This document shows positions 55,079-63,676 of a stretch of 64,000 nucleotides of DNA, in pieces (position 1 is the stretch's first letter; each line of letters opens with the position of its first letter). The stretch comes from Robiginitomaculum sp. Its GTDB lineage: Bacteria; Pseudomonadota; Alphaproteobacteria; Caulobacterales; Maricaulaceae. The position numbers and the translations under genes were made by a program. The stretch covers positions 1 through 64,000 of the forward strand of contig JAJFFS010000019.1 of assembly GCA_021776515.1 (NCBI GenBank), in the 5' to 3' direction. The notes beneath the pieces were generated by a model, which was not told the origin of the DNA, did no database searches, and saw only the letters and a list, made by a program, of their open reading frames with translations.

Positions 55079-55417
55079 TCAATATCCCCTTGAGCCGAGA
55101 ATGCGTCCCGATTGCGCATCAACACGCACCTCAACCATCCGGCCATCATTACTCATCATTTTAACAACATATTCCCGTTGTCCGCCTGCATTTTTTTTCA
55201 AGTATGTATTGCTATGTCGTAATTTCGGATAGCGTTTCTTGACGACACGCAAAGCCTTTCTCGCACACATCACATTGCCGCTCTTGCACGCATCCCGCGC
55301 CTGCTCACCGGTAAGGCGTTGCGCAAAGACAGAACGATCTGCGGCAAGCAGAGGTCGCGCCTGCAAGATGCTGCCAGCCAGCAATAACGACAAAAATATA
55401 GTTCCAAACTTTTTCAT
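55079..55417 (-). CDS. Secreted PepSY-domain protein
   Basis: This encodes 112 residues starting at MKKFGTIFLS. A signal peptide (about residues 1-25) precedes a mature domain containing LTGEQARDACKSG and the PepSY end YVVKMMSNDGRMVEVRVDAQSGRIL. Two cysteines (ACKSG, VMCARK) may form a disulfide. PepSY proteins are thought to modulate periplasmic peptidases or sensor kinases, and this one opens the regulator/kinase operon and may be its sensor adaptor or a target. Confidence 0.88.
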   Translation of the reverse strand: MKKFGTIFLSLLLAGSILQARPLLAADRSVFAQRLTGEQARDACKSGNVMCARKALRVVKKRYPKLRHSNTYLKKNAGGQREYVVKMMSNDGRMVEVRVDAQSGRILGSRGY

Positions 55418-55461
55418 AAACGCAATATTACCCAAGGCTTCTGAACCACATGTGAACGCAA

Positions 55462-56370
55462 CTATACACCTAAATTCTTCCTGGGGTTATAGTCCTTTTT
55501 GGGTTGCCATTCTGCAAGACATTTTTTGAGCGCCGGATCAATTTCATCAGGAAGCACGATCATCAAACGAACCAGCATATCGCCTGCTTTTCCTTTGCCA
55601 GAAGGCACGCCCTTGCCCTTCAAACGCAATACTTTACCCGATGAAGTATTGGGAGGCAGAGTTAGCGTTACGCCCCCCCCAGGGGTTGGTGTCGACACCT
55701 TGCCACCATCAACAGCCTCTTTTAGCGTGATGGGAAGGTCAAGACGTATTACGGACCCTTCACGTTTAAAATTACTATGGGCGCTGACTTTGATAGCGAC
55801 AATAGCATCACCTGGCGGGCCGCCTCCTGCGCCGGGATGCCCCTGTCCGCGCAAGCGCAACAAATCCCCGTCCTTGGTACCAGGAGGGATTGAAATTTTA
55901 AGCTGTTTTCCATCGCCCATTTTTACCTGTTTTGAAGTGCCGTTAATGGCCTCCAGAAACGCAACTTGCAAAGTATATCGGACGTCATCGCCGCGAAAGG
56001 CAAAGCTCTGGCGGCGCGCACCTCGTGACTGACTACCAAATAAGTCGGATAGAATATCAGAAATATCTTCATAGCCACCCGGCGCAAAACCACCGGGAAA
56101 ACCATGCCCCTGTCCGCCACCGGGAAACCCTTGCGGACCAGTAGTGTTTCCTGAAGCATCTATTTCCCCACGGTCAAAGCGTGCGCGCTCTTCTTCATTA
56201 TTCAAAAGGGCAAAGGCGGCACTGGCCTCTTTAAACCTGGTTTCAGCCTTTTCATCATCAGGGCGTATATCCGGATGGTATTTTTTAGCCAGCTTACGAT
56301 ACGCTTTGCGTATCTCATCTTTGCTGGCTGTTTTTGCTACGCCAAGAACTTTATAGGGATCATTTGCCAT
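55462..56370 (-). CDS. DnaJ-family (CbpA-type) co-chaperone
   Basis: This encodes 302 residues. The J domain has the HPD motif in KKYHPDIRPDD. A Gly/Phe-rich segment follows (GPQGFPGGGQGHGFPGGF), then two C-terminal substrate-binding domains (KISIPPGTKDGDLLRLRGQG). The zinc-finger cysteines of DnaJ proper are absent, so it is of the CbpA/class-B type. It stimulates DnaK ATPase. It lies 50 bases downstream of the GTA tail-tip gene on the same strand, so it could be read through from the GTA operon. Confidence 0.92.
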   Translation of the reverse strand: MANDPYKVLGVAKTASKDEIRKAYRKLAKKYHPDIRPDDEKAETRFKEASAAFALLNNEEERARFDRGEIDASGNTTGPQGFPGGGQGHGFPGGFAPGGYEDISDILSDLFGSQSRGARRQSFAFRGDDVRYTLQVAFLEAINGTSKQVKMGDGKQLKISIPPGTKDGDLLRLRGQGHPGAGGGPPGDAIVAIKVSAHSNFKREGSVIRLDLPITLKEAVDGGKVSTPTPGGGVTLTLPPNTSSGKVLRLKGKGVPSGKGKAGDMLVRLMIVLPDEIDPALKKCLAEWQPKKDYNPRKNLGV

Positions 56371-56420
56371 TTTTTCTCTCCACCACCACACTTATGCGGA
56401 CTGACGCGCAGAAAAAAGGC

Positions 56421-59400
56421 CTAGATGGTGAGAAAATACCGTGCTTCAATCCCTACGCCACTTAAAGAAGATATTTGCGCTATGCCCACATCGATACTTT
56501 CCGGGCGCCCTGCTGGAAACAGGGTATCAATTTCAGCATCGCTCAAAGCCCTTTGAGGTAACGAAACAACCTCATCCATAAGTATCAATCCGGCTGAATA
56601 AATACGCATTTGATAGGTTTCAGGTAATGCCACCAAAGGTATCTCTGCCGCACCCCAAAAATCACCCCCAGTGCGGGCGCGGCGTATCCAGGATATATTT
56701 ACGTCGGTTGCACTGGTTTGTGCTTTCAAATGCACTGGTGATGGCAAGCGGGAAATACGGTTGTTGAACGTCACAGTGAGCGTTGCTTCCTCCAAACCTC
56801 CCGGGGGAGCGGCTACCGAACGCGCTTTAATAGAAACGGGAACACCGGTTTCATAATCCTGCATCGGCAAGGTTTGGCTTGCACCATCAAGCAACACACA
56901 TCGTGCATTTTGCGTAATGGGCGAGGCAAGCGCATCATCAGACCCGGCAATGCCGCGCAACAACCCAGAAAGCACATACATGTTTTCACCGCTAAGCGTT
57001 GCACTTTGAAACTGCAAGACTTCCCACCCTCCCCCATCGTGCTGCACGGCCAGTTTGTTTTCACCAGCCAGAACGGCAGCTTCGGAAAAAGATGATAGAA
57101 TGCCCCCGTAAAGCTGCACAGACAGGTTGGTCCCATAATCCCAGCGCCCCAAAACACCACCGGCGCTAACATTGCTTGTCACCTCACCCATAATTGCCGG
57201 CGTCAATAAACGCGCTCGCTCGGCCAGACTAACGCTATCCAAAAGCAATACATCGCCAGTCCAGGGCTCAGCAAAGGCAGCTACTTTGGGGCCATTGCGC
57301 TCGCCCTCACCTGGCAACAATGGCAAGTCCATTATTGCCAAAACCGGTGGACCCGGGTTTACCGAAGGCGTTCTACCTACCCCTGGTTTCGTCCCCGCAC
57401 TTAAAGAAACCGAAGCCGGGCTTTCTGCCCGTAATGACAATTCACGTTGCAGGGAATCTTCTACTCTCTCCACACGCCATATTCTGTTTGCATCAAGTGT
57501 GTCCACCTGGACGGCATCACCTGGTTCTATGGCCAGAAATGAAGGAGGTAGTGTGACACTTGAGGACTGCGCTGAAGCTACAGCCCGGGCAAGTATATCG
57601 CGGGCCGCATCGCGGATAAATTCGGAACCTGCCACCAGCGGCAAAGCTACATCTATCGCCCGACGTTTTTGAGCCTGTATGCCATGAGCGCTTGCAGAGG
57701 CGGGCTGATAGTCAGTGCCTTCATCCGCAAATTGAATACGCGCTTCAATGGGTAGATTTTCGCTATCAGGAAGACTTAACCTGGGCACTGCATCTCCGCT
57801 TCCAACAAAATCATTGGCCGCGACGGATACAATACCACTATCCTGGCTAAAATGCTGAAAACGCAACCCGTTGAAAACCTCTAAAACCTCCACACTATAT
57901 ACAGCTAAAAGCGTTTCCAGTGCGGCGCGAGCAGACGTTGGCCCTGTAACAACAAACCCGGGCACCAGCCCTTCAACACGCGACACATCAACATTGTCAA
58001 ACCCGGCCCGAGAACAGACATCCCCTATCAACATAGCCAATGAAGACAGTCCCATACGGCCATTTAACCAATGGCCTTTCTCCCAATTTTGGCCATCAGA
58101 CCAAACATTTTCCAAAGCAGGGAATTGTGGAAAAGGCCGTGCATCCCATGTCCATGCTAGTACCTTGTCATCATCAATCATCGGTGCGCCATAAATACTG
58201 GAAACCGGATTGTTGCCTGTATTCGCAGCCCAATAAGATGAGATTGCGCTTAAATATTCACGCTGTATGAGGTCATCACGTCGCCCCCGTGAAAAGTACG
58301 GAAATGCACTTTCTGAGCTTTTGGCGTCAAAAAACACATTGGGTTGATTGGCCCCTTTGTCAACGGCAGGGCAACCGGTTTCGGTAAACCATATCGGTTT
58401 CGACTGCGGCACCCAGGCGGTCGCTGTACTAACTTCTACACCCCCAATGCGGTCGAAATGTTGATTTAACCACCAGGATCGTAGGTCTTTATAACGAAAC
58501 ACCCAATCTTTGCCGTATGCGCCATCTGTGATGAGTGACCTTTGTTGACTTTGGCGATCCATTGAAGTGGCGTAAAACCAGTCATACCCTTCACCGCCTT
58601 CAATATTGGCGGCAAGATATGCACCTTCATAAATTGACCGATAGGTATTGGCATCAATATGCTGATTGCCGTCGCGCCAGTCAGATAGCGGTACGTACCA
58701 ATCTATGCCGATGAAATCGACATTCGATTCAGCCCAAAGCATGTCCAGATTAAACAAAACATCACCCGACCCATCCTGGGGTTGGTAGCCAAAATATTCC
58801 GACCAATCGGCAGCGTAGGAAATCTTAGTGGATGGCAAAATAGCACGTACTTGTGCCGCTAATTGTTGCAAATGTTGTACCGCAGGAAAATTTCCCGCAG
58901 CATCGCGCAACCGTGTCAGAGCCCTCAGTTCTGAACCGATAATAAAAGCGTCCACACCGCCCGCCAGTGCGCACAAATGTGCATAATGCAAAATGAACCG
59001 GCGATACGACCACTCATTAGGCCCGTTATACGATATGGATTGCCCGCTGACAGAAAAATCATTGACCGTCGCGGTACCAAAAAATTGATCGATTTGCGAA
59101 ATTACGCTGTTGGTTTTATCAACTGTTCCTGCTTGCCCCGGTGCGGGGAAACTGGTGATCCTGCCCCGCCAGGGAAACGCAGATTGTTCTGTTCCGCCAT
59201 AAGGGTCTGGCAAAGCATTACCTGCAGGTATGTCCATTAAAACAAAGGGGTAAAAAACAACCTCAATGTTACGCAGCTTCAATGATGCGATTGTTTGCAG
59301 AACTGAAGTGTCATCTGGTGTACCACCAAATACCGGCCTATCCAGGGCATCTTTAGATACCAGTCTGGTTTGGCTTCGGTTTAGCCCTTGCACCTGCCAT

Positions 59401-60266
59401 TCGAGCGCTTGTGTCAGCTTGTCCGCATCTTCGGCAGCAGGTTGCAAAGTTGTTATACCGCAACGTAAATCATCGCCGAACCAGCTAACCACCAGTGAGA
59501 CCGTATCGCAATTAGGCAAATGGGTTTGCAGATCATCCAGGGCTACCTCTACATTCGGGCGCCCGCGAGAACTATGGACATTCTCTGTACCGGACCGTCC
59601 CGGCCCAAGGTTGGTAATGACCGGTTCGGTTGCGTAAACAAACTCGCCAGATCCGGGAATGAGAGAAACACCCTTGATTTTTTCTTCAAACTTTTCTGAA
59701 CCCAGCCCCTTGGGTGTACGAAACACCTCAAACGATATTTGCGGTATACGATTGCCAAACCCTTCCAGAGAGAAGTCCTCAAAAACAACGTAAGCCAAAC
59801 CGCGAAAAGAGGGAGTATTGCCACTCCCCTGTGTGGTCTCAATCAGCGGATCAGGCATTTGATCCTCTGTGCCTGTATAGATCCTCATATCCGCCAAATT
59901 GCCGGTAAATAACGCCCCATCAGCCCAAATACGACCAATCCCGTCTATCACACCTTCGCACAACCCTATGGCAAAGCTAAGTGTATATTTTCGTTTGCTT
60001 ATACGCGGGCCACCTTTACCCCCGGCGCGGCTATTGATTTGGTGTTCAATCGGTTGATCAGTCCAGATAACCTGCCCGCCAAGTCGCACACGGCCATAGG
60101 GAATTGGCATTGGTGCGCCATCTGTTGATGAAAGAACATGAAGTTCTTCAAGGCGTGCACCTGTATCACGCCGTTTTGCTAAAAGAGATGAAATTGCTTG
60201 CGCCGCAAAGCCTTGCGCGGCCGACGTTGCTGCGTTCTGCGCAAAAGTTAAAGCCAGTTGAGTCAT
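56421..60266 (-). CDS. GTA tail-tip megatron/host-specificity protein (gp15)
   Basis: This encodes 1281 residues. The N-terminus (MTQLALTFAQNAATSAAQG) and the TDGAPMPIPYGRVRLGGQV segment match the GTA gp15 (rcc01698-type) family. Residues about 420-720 form a glycoside-hydrolase-like TIM-barrel domain (for example YAADWSEYFGYQPQDGSG, DFIGIDWYVPLSDW, IWFTETGCPAVDKGANQP). A phage-tail-like domain and a beta-rich receptor-facing region complete the chain. In Rhodobacter capsulatus the homologue builds the tail tip and contacts the recipient cell. The TIM-barrel Glu/Asp residues suggest that it still binds glycan; catalysis is unproven. It is the last gene of the GTA operon. Confidence 0.93.
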   Translation of the reverse strand: MTQLALTFAQNAATSAAQGFAAQAISSLLAKRRDTGARLEELHVLSSTDGAPMPIPYGRVRLGGQVIWTDQPIEHQINSRAGGKGGPRISKRKYTLSFAIGLCEGVIDGIGRIWADGALFTGNLADMRIYTGTEDQMPDPLIETTQGSGNTPSFRGLAYVVFEDFSLEGFGNRIPQISFEVFRTPKGLGSEKFEEKIKGVSLIPGSGEFVYATEPVITNLGPGRSGTENVHSSRGRPNVEVALDDLQTHLPNCDTVSLVVSWFGDDLRCGITTLQPAAEDADKLTQALEWQVQGLNRSQTRLVSKDALDRPVFGGTPDDTSVLQTIASLKLRNIEVVFYPFVLMDIPAGNALPDPYGGTEQSAFPWRGRITSFPAPGQAGTVDKTNSVISQIDQFFGTATVNDFSVSGQSISYNGPNEWSYRRFILHYAHLCALAGGVDAFIIGSELRALTRLRDAAGNFPAVQHLQQLAAQVRAILPSTKISYAADWSEYFGYQPQDGSGDVLFNLDMLWAESNVDFIGIDWYVPLSDWRDGNQHIDANTYRSIYEGAYLAANIEGGEGYDWFYATSMDRQSQQRSLITDGAYGKDWVFRYKDLRSWWLNQHFDRIGGVEVSTATAWVPQSKPIWFTETGCPAVDKGANQPNVFFDAKSSESAFPYFSRGRRDDLIQREYLSAISSYWAANTGNNPVSSIYGAPMIDDDKVLAWTWDARPFPQFPALENVWSDGQNWEKGHWLNGRMGLSSLAMLIGDVCSRAGFDNVDVSRVEGLVPGFVVTGPTSARAALETLLAVYSVEVLEVFNGLRFQHFSQDSGIVSVAANDFVGSGDAVPRLSLPDSENLPIEARIQFADEGTDYQPASASAHGIQAQKRRAIDVALPLVAGSEFIRDAARDILARAVASAQSSSVTLPPSFLAIEPGDAVQVDTLDANRIWRVERVEDSLQRELSLRAESPASVSLSAGTKPGVGRTPSVNPGPPVLAIMDLPLLPGEGERNGPKVAAFAEPWTGDVLLLDSVSLAERARLLTPAIMGEVTSNVSAGGVLGRWDYGTNLSVQLYGGILSSFSEAAVLAGENKLAVQHDGGGWEVLQFQSATLSGENMYVLSGLLRGIAGSDDALASPITQNARCVLLDGASQTLPMQDYETGVPVSIKARSVAAPPGGLEEATLTVTFNNRISRLPSPVHLKAQTSATDVNISWIRRARTGGDFWGAAEIPLVALPETYQMRIYSAGLILMDEVVSLPQRALSDAEIDTLFPAGRPESIDVGIAQISSLSGVGIEARYFLTI

Positions 60267-60278
60267 TGAAAACCCGTA

Positions 60279-60719
60279 TTATTTTGAAAATTGAAAGGCG
60301 GCAGCAATCCGTCGTTGCCACCATGGTGTAAGCGAAGTTTCACTAACGCAATGCCCGCTATAGGCATGGATTATGCGCTGCGGTGCCGATAAAATGGCGC
60401 AATGTTTCGCCACATGATGAGAGGAAAACCTGAACAATAAAACATCGCCTGGCATAGCCTCCGCCAAAGGCAACACCATCAGATATTCTTTTGCTGCCAA
60501 CAGCAATGTTTCGTCTTCACCCGTTTCTGCCCAATGCACATTGTATGCTGGCACTTTGAATGGTTCAGAGCCATAAATGCTGCGCCACACCCCCCGTACC
60601 AACCCCAGGCAATCGCACCCTACCTGACAGAGGCTAGCCTGATGCTGATACGGCGTTTCCAGCCATTTTCTTGCCTCAGTGAGAACCTGCGCCCGGGTTG
60701 TTTCAACATGGTTACTCAT
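60279..60719 (-). CDS. GTA NlpC/P60-type cell-wall peptidase (gp14)
   Basis: This encodes 146 residues. The catalytic Cys lies in VGCDCLGLVRGVW (Cys37) and the His in VAKHCAIL (His106). In RcGTA the homologue (rcc01697) is the peptidase at the tail tip that opens the recipient peptidoglycan. It overlaps gp13 by 4 bases at its start, and the tail-tip gene starts 12 bases after its stop. Confidence 0.9.
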   Translation of the reverse strand: MSNHVETTRAQVLTEARKWLETPYQHQASLCQVGCDCLGLVRGVWRSIYGSEPFKVPAYNVHWAETGEDETLLLAAKEYLMVLPLAEAMPGDVLLFRFSSHHVAKHCAILSAPQRIIHAYSGHCVSETSLTPWWQRRIAAAFQFSK

Positions 60720-61582
60720 TGGATTTCCGTCGGGCCAGCAATGATTGAATCATTGCCTGGCATAAACGGGCATCCACGAAAATTCAGGATGTTGGAAAAC
60801 CTGTCCACGCAATGGTCGATTGATTTGTTGCACCCCGAAACCACTGAAATGGCATCACCAACGGCAATAGGACGAACGGGCAATTCTGCCAGTGTAAAAA
60901 CATCTTCTGCACCATCTTGAAAATACTGGGATATTCTGTGGGTTTGTCCCACATTTTCACCATCTACCCACTGCACAGTACCCTCTGAGAACCAATCCGT
61001 ATCAGGCGCATTCAAAGCCAAAACAGCAAACTGTGCTGAGCCGACCAGCCGTGTAATTGTTGTTGCTCGTAAAAACGGGACTGCGGATACATCTTTTGTA
61101 CAGCGCGTGTCACCCAGCTCAGCATCACACAATTTGGAAAACACACGCCCAAAATTTCGACCAAGTCTACGCGCAGGGCCGGCAATTTCGGCCTCAAACC
61201 CATGTTCTGTTCGCGTTATGTCACCAATTTCACCTGACCAGATACCAACCCGAAGCGCCGTATCTTGCCAATCAACACGCCAGATCTCTATCGCTGCCTG
61301 ATCATATTTTCCTTTATCAATATCATCGGCTGATATTCCTGATAAAGTCAGGGCACCGGTAGCCAGCCCTGTATCAGGCGTGAAACCTGTTGCACTTTCC
61401 AGAACACCGGGGTTCAACCCTGCACTTGCTACCCAGAGCAGGTTATCAAACTGAAGGTTTTCATCGTGCTCGGTGAATCCAAAAACAACGCCATCATTGC
61501 GAATGATTTTCCAGCACCAGCACAAAGTTGTGGCACCGCTATCGAGATTATCTTGCAAACCTTGAGGGATTGTACGCATCAC
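60716..61582 (-). CDS. GTA baseplate hub protein, DUF2163 (gp13)
   Basis: This encodes 288 residues. The start IPQGLQDNLDSGATTLCWCWKI and the DUF2163 body are typical. Four cysteines in CxxxxxxxxC (Cys152, Cys161) and CxxxxxxC (Cys251, Cys258) match the pairs that hold an iron-sulfur cluster in the RcGTA hub. A fifth cysteine (Cys271, in FRGCPFMPGND) and two near the N-terminus (CWC) are extra. The hub connects the distal tail ring with the megatron. It overlaps its neighbours by 4 bases on both sides. Confidence 0.92.
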   Translation of the reverse strand: MMRTIPQGLQDNLDSGATTLCWCWKIIRNDGVVFGFTEHDENLQFDNLLWVASAGLNPGVLESATGFTPDTGLATGALTLSGISADDIDKGKYDQAAIEIWRVDWQDTALRVGIWSGEIGDITRTEHGFEAEIAGPARRLGRNFGRVFSKLCDAELGDTRCTKDVSAVPFLRATTITRLVGSAQFAVLALNAPDTDWFSEGTVQWVDGENVGQTHRISQYFQDGAEDVFTLAELPVRPIAVGDAISVVSGCNKSIDHCVDRFSNILNFRGCPFMPGNDSIIAGPTEIQ

Positions 61583-62217
61583 ACCCTCACTTCAATAATA
61601 GGAATAGAGGGAACGGCACCGGCGTTAAAAGCCTCAAGGGTGACATTTAAAAAGGACGTATCAAAGCGAACCGGCACATCAAATTCAAAACCTGCCGTTA
61701 TCAGTGCGCCGCTTACGGGAGCCCCCCCCACAAAGGTAACAATGCCCAGCGCAAAGTCTGCGGTGTAATCCACGCCCTCCTGTTGCAAAACTCCATCTAT
61801 GGCAACCAACAGGCTGCCCTGCACGGGTTTGGTAATAGGGCGTAAATAGGCATAAGGACCATTTTCATAAGTTTTGGACAGCGCAAAGATGCTGGTTGTG
61901 CCATCGCCAACACCGATTTGCTGATCCTCTGCCTTTGGCAGTGCAGACGTTATGGCAGTGCTAAAATCAGTTATGTCTTTCCAGCGAAACCCATAAAGTT
62001 GACCCCGGCGTGCCTCAAAAAAAGCAATCACAGCCTGAAGGTCATCCATTGATTGCACCCCTAGCCCGGCATCATAACGTCGTCTGGCGTGCTGCCATGG
62101 TGAATTACGTTCCTCTGCGCCAGAGGCCAGACTTACAATTTCTGTGCGTCTTTCCGGCCCGCCAGAGCTGGCGAATGAAACGGAAACCGGAAACCTGGTT
62201 TCATGAAAATTGCTCAC
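61579..62217 (-). CDS. GTA distal tail protein, DUF2460 (gp12)
   Basis: This encodes 212 residues. The family start FHETRFPVSVSFASSGGPER is followed by RRTEIVSLASGAEERNSPWQ, ARRRYDAGLGVQSMDDL, and FFEARRGQLYGFRWKDITDF, all characteristic of DUF2460. In RcGTA the protein forms the distal tail ring between tube and hub. It overlaps gp11 and gp13 by ATGA at each end. Confidence 0.93.
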   Translation of the reverse strand: MSNFHETRFPVSVSFASSGGPERRTEIVSLASGAEERNSPWQHARRRYDAGLGVQSMDDLQAVIAFFEARRGQLYGFRWKDITDFSTAITSALPKAEDQQIGVGDGTTSIFALSKTYENGPYAYLRPITKPVQGSLLVAIDGVLQQEGVDYTADFALGIVTFVGGAPVSGALITAGFEFDVPVRFDTSFLNVTLEAFNAGAVPSIPIIEVRV

Positions 62218-62747
62218 AGGCGCCTCCGTCCATTAGCCACAGTGCGGGCAAGCAAGGCTGAAATTTGCCCAGATGAGCGGCGAAATGAGTTGATGTCCGC
62301 CCCCTCGCCCAGGTTAAAATTCACCACGATACGTGGCTCAGAAACATTGCTATCAATATTGCCTGCGCTTGAAGGCCTGAAAACCTCTGGCCCACGCTCG
62401 CCAACAAGGTAAGCACCGCCTGGCAAAACCGGCCCGCCATCTGCGCGTGCACCCGAGAAGGCTCCGCCGACTGCCTGCCCCAGTACGCCACTAATGGCGC
62501 CGCCTATTACCTTGCTGATTGCCAGACGGGCCAAATCGTTCAGGATTGAATTGACCATGCGCCGAAATGAAAACTCGCCGCTTTTGGCCGCCCGCGACAG
62601 TTCACTGGAAATACTCTTTCCCGCCTGTGCAAAACTGGCGGCAATCGCATCGGCGGCCTGCTGGGCAGGGCCATTGGCCAATGCCTGCATGGCTTCACCT
62701 GCACTATCTAGCGCCTCTTTATTTTGTGGTGTGTCGGGGTCTTTCAT
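62214..62747 (-). CDS. GTA tape-measure protein (gp11)
   Basis: This encodes 177 residues, short as expected for the stubby GTA tail. An N-terminal Ala-rich helical region (AMQALANGPAQQAADAIAAS) precedes SRAAKSGEFSFRRMVNSILND, then ISKVIGGAISGVLGQAVGG, a membrane-active Gly-rich segment, and the conserved ADGGPVLPGGAYLVGERGPE. Its length sets the tail length and it may form part of the DNA channel. Its start overlaps the upstream small gene by about 30 bases. Confidence 0.9.
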   Translation of the reverse strand: MKDPDTPQNKEALDSAGEAMQALANGPAQQAADAIAASFAQAGKSISSELSRAAKSGEFSFRRMVNSILNDLARLAISKVIGGAISGVLGQAVGGAFSGARADGGPVLPGGAYLVGERGPEVFRPSSAGNIDSNVSEPRIVVNFNLGEGADINSFRRSSGQISALLARTVANGRRRL

Positions 62748-62934
62748 TCTCTCTCACCTGTGTGGATATATCCGGGTATGTCGCAATTAATTCTTGCAGG
62801 GCTGAACGGTCAGCATGTCCGTTATGTGGGTTTTGAAGGCTGCGCCATTCCAGAACGGACAAAGCCCAAAACTGCGCTGGCAAAAGGCCAAATCCGCTCT
62901 GGGCAGCCCGTAGCAATTGCCCCCATGGCAACAT
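62719..62934 (-). CDS. GTA small tail-assembly protein (rcc01693-like)
   Basis: This encodes 71 residues starting MLPWGQLLRAAQSGFGLLPA, then FWALSVLEWRSL. This matches the small conserved gene (rcc01693 family) between the tail chaperone and tape-measure genes of GTA clusters. The ATG at 62934 lies 3 bases after the gp10 stop; an overlapping TTG at 62940 is possible. Its likely role is tail-assembly chaperone, perhaps as an alternative C-terminal part of gp10 as in phage frameshift chaperones. The frameshift idea is speculative here. Confidence 0.82.
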   Translation of the reverse strand: MLPWGQLLRAAQSGFGLLPAQFWALSVLEWRSLQNPHNGHADRSALQELIATYPDISTQVRENERPRHTTK

Positions 62935-62936
62935 GA

Positions 62937-63242
62937 TCAAATGTCCTGCATGGCAAGTGAAAATGCCTGGGCAATGGCGCTCGCCGTTTCTGCCGGATCA
63001 ACCTGCGCCGTTCGTAAACTCTCTACTGATTGTGGATTGCCACCCCCCATCAAAAGAGCACCCAGAACAGCCAGAACATCAGCGGCACTAAGGAGGCGCA
63101 GTCTTTGCGCCAAATCATCAAGGCTTGATGTTCCCAGCGCTGTTTCGATCTGTGCCAAGGCACCAAGGGTAAGGCACAAGCATTGCCTTTCACCGTTAAT
63201 GGCAAGGCTGGTTTCACCGCGTGCGCGGTTCAATATACTCAT
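62937..63242 (-). CDS. GTA tail-assembly chaperone (gp10)
   Basis: This encodes 101 residues beginning SILNRARGETSLAINGERQCLCLTLGALAQIETALG. The pattern N-RARGE, then LTLGALAEIE, is the hallmark of the GTA gp10 family, which resembles phage tail-tube chaperones. The ATG overlaps the gp9 stop by 4 bases. Confidence 0.9.
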   Translation of the reverse strand: MSILNRARGETSLAINGERQCLCLTLGALAQIETALGTSSLDDLAQRLRLLSAADVLAVLGALLMGGGNPQSVESLRTAQVDPAETASAIAQAFSLAMQDI

Positions 63243-63655
63243 GATGGCGCAAAGGTGATATTGCCTGCCGAAGCCAAAGTCAGGCTATAAACCGCCTCAC
63301 CATCAAATTCACCCGCATATTCAAGCGCGGCTATTTGCATGGCGCCTTCCAGCGCACCAAAAGCGGGAATAATAATTTGCCATTTACGGGCTTCCTGGGA
63401 AAAAAAGACACTGCGGATTGCCTCATCAGCAGCAGAGTCAGTAAACACCCCTGAACCAGACACCGAGAGAGATTTAACGCCGGCACCCGGGAGAAGCTCC
63501 CGCCATTCGCCAACACTGTCTGTATTGGTTGTATCAACCGTTTTGGCATTTAGCGAAATGGTCCGCGCGCGCAGACCTGCCATTGTAATAAAGACCGAAG
63601 ACCCGGCTGGGTCCTCAAGTTTGAGCAAGATATCCTTGCCACGCTGCATCGTCAT
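63239..63655 (-). CDS. GTA major tail-tube protein, TP901-1 family (gp9)
   Basis: This encodes 138 residues. The start TMQRGKDILLKLEDPAGSSV, then FITMAGLRARTISLNAKTVD and the central WRELLPGAGVKSLSVSGSGVF are signature stretches of the TP901-1 major tail protein family. It polymerises into hexameric rings of the tail tube. Confidence 0.92.
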   Translation of the reverse strand: MTMQRGKDILLKLEDPAGSSVFITMAGLRARTISLNAKTVDTTNTDSVGEWRELLPGAGVKSLSVSGSGVFTDSAADEAIRSVFFSQEARKWQIIIPAFGALEGAMQIAALEYAGEFDGEAVYSLTLASAGNITFAPS

Positions 63656-63676
63656 ACGGCAGCTCCTTTTGTTAGG

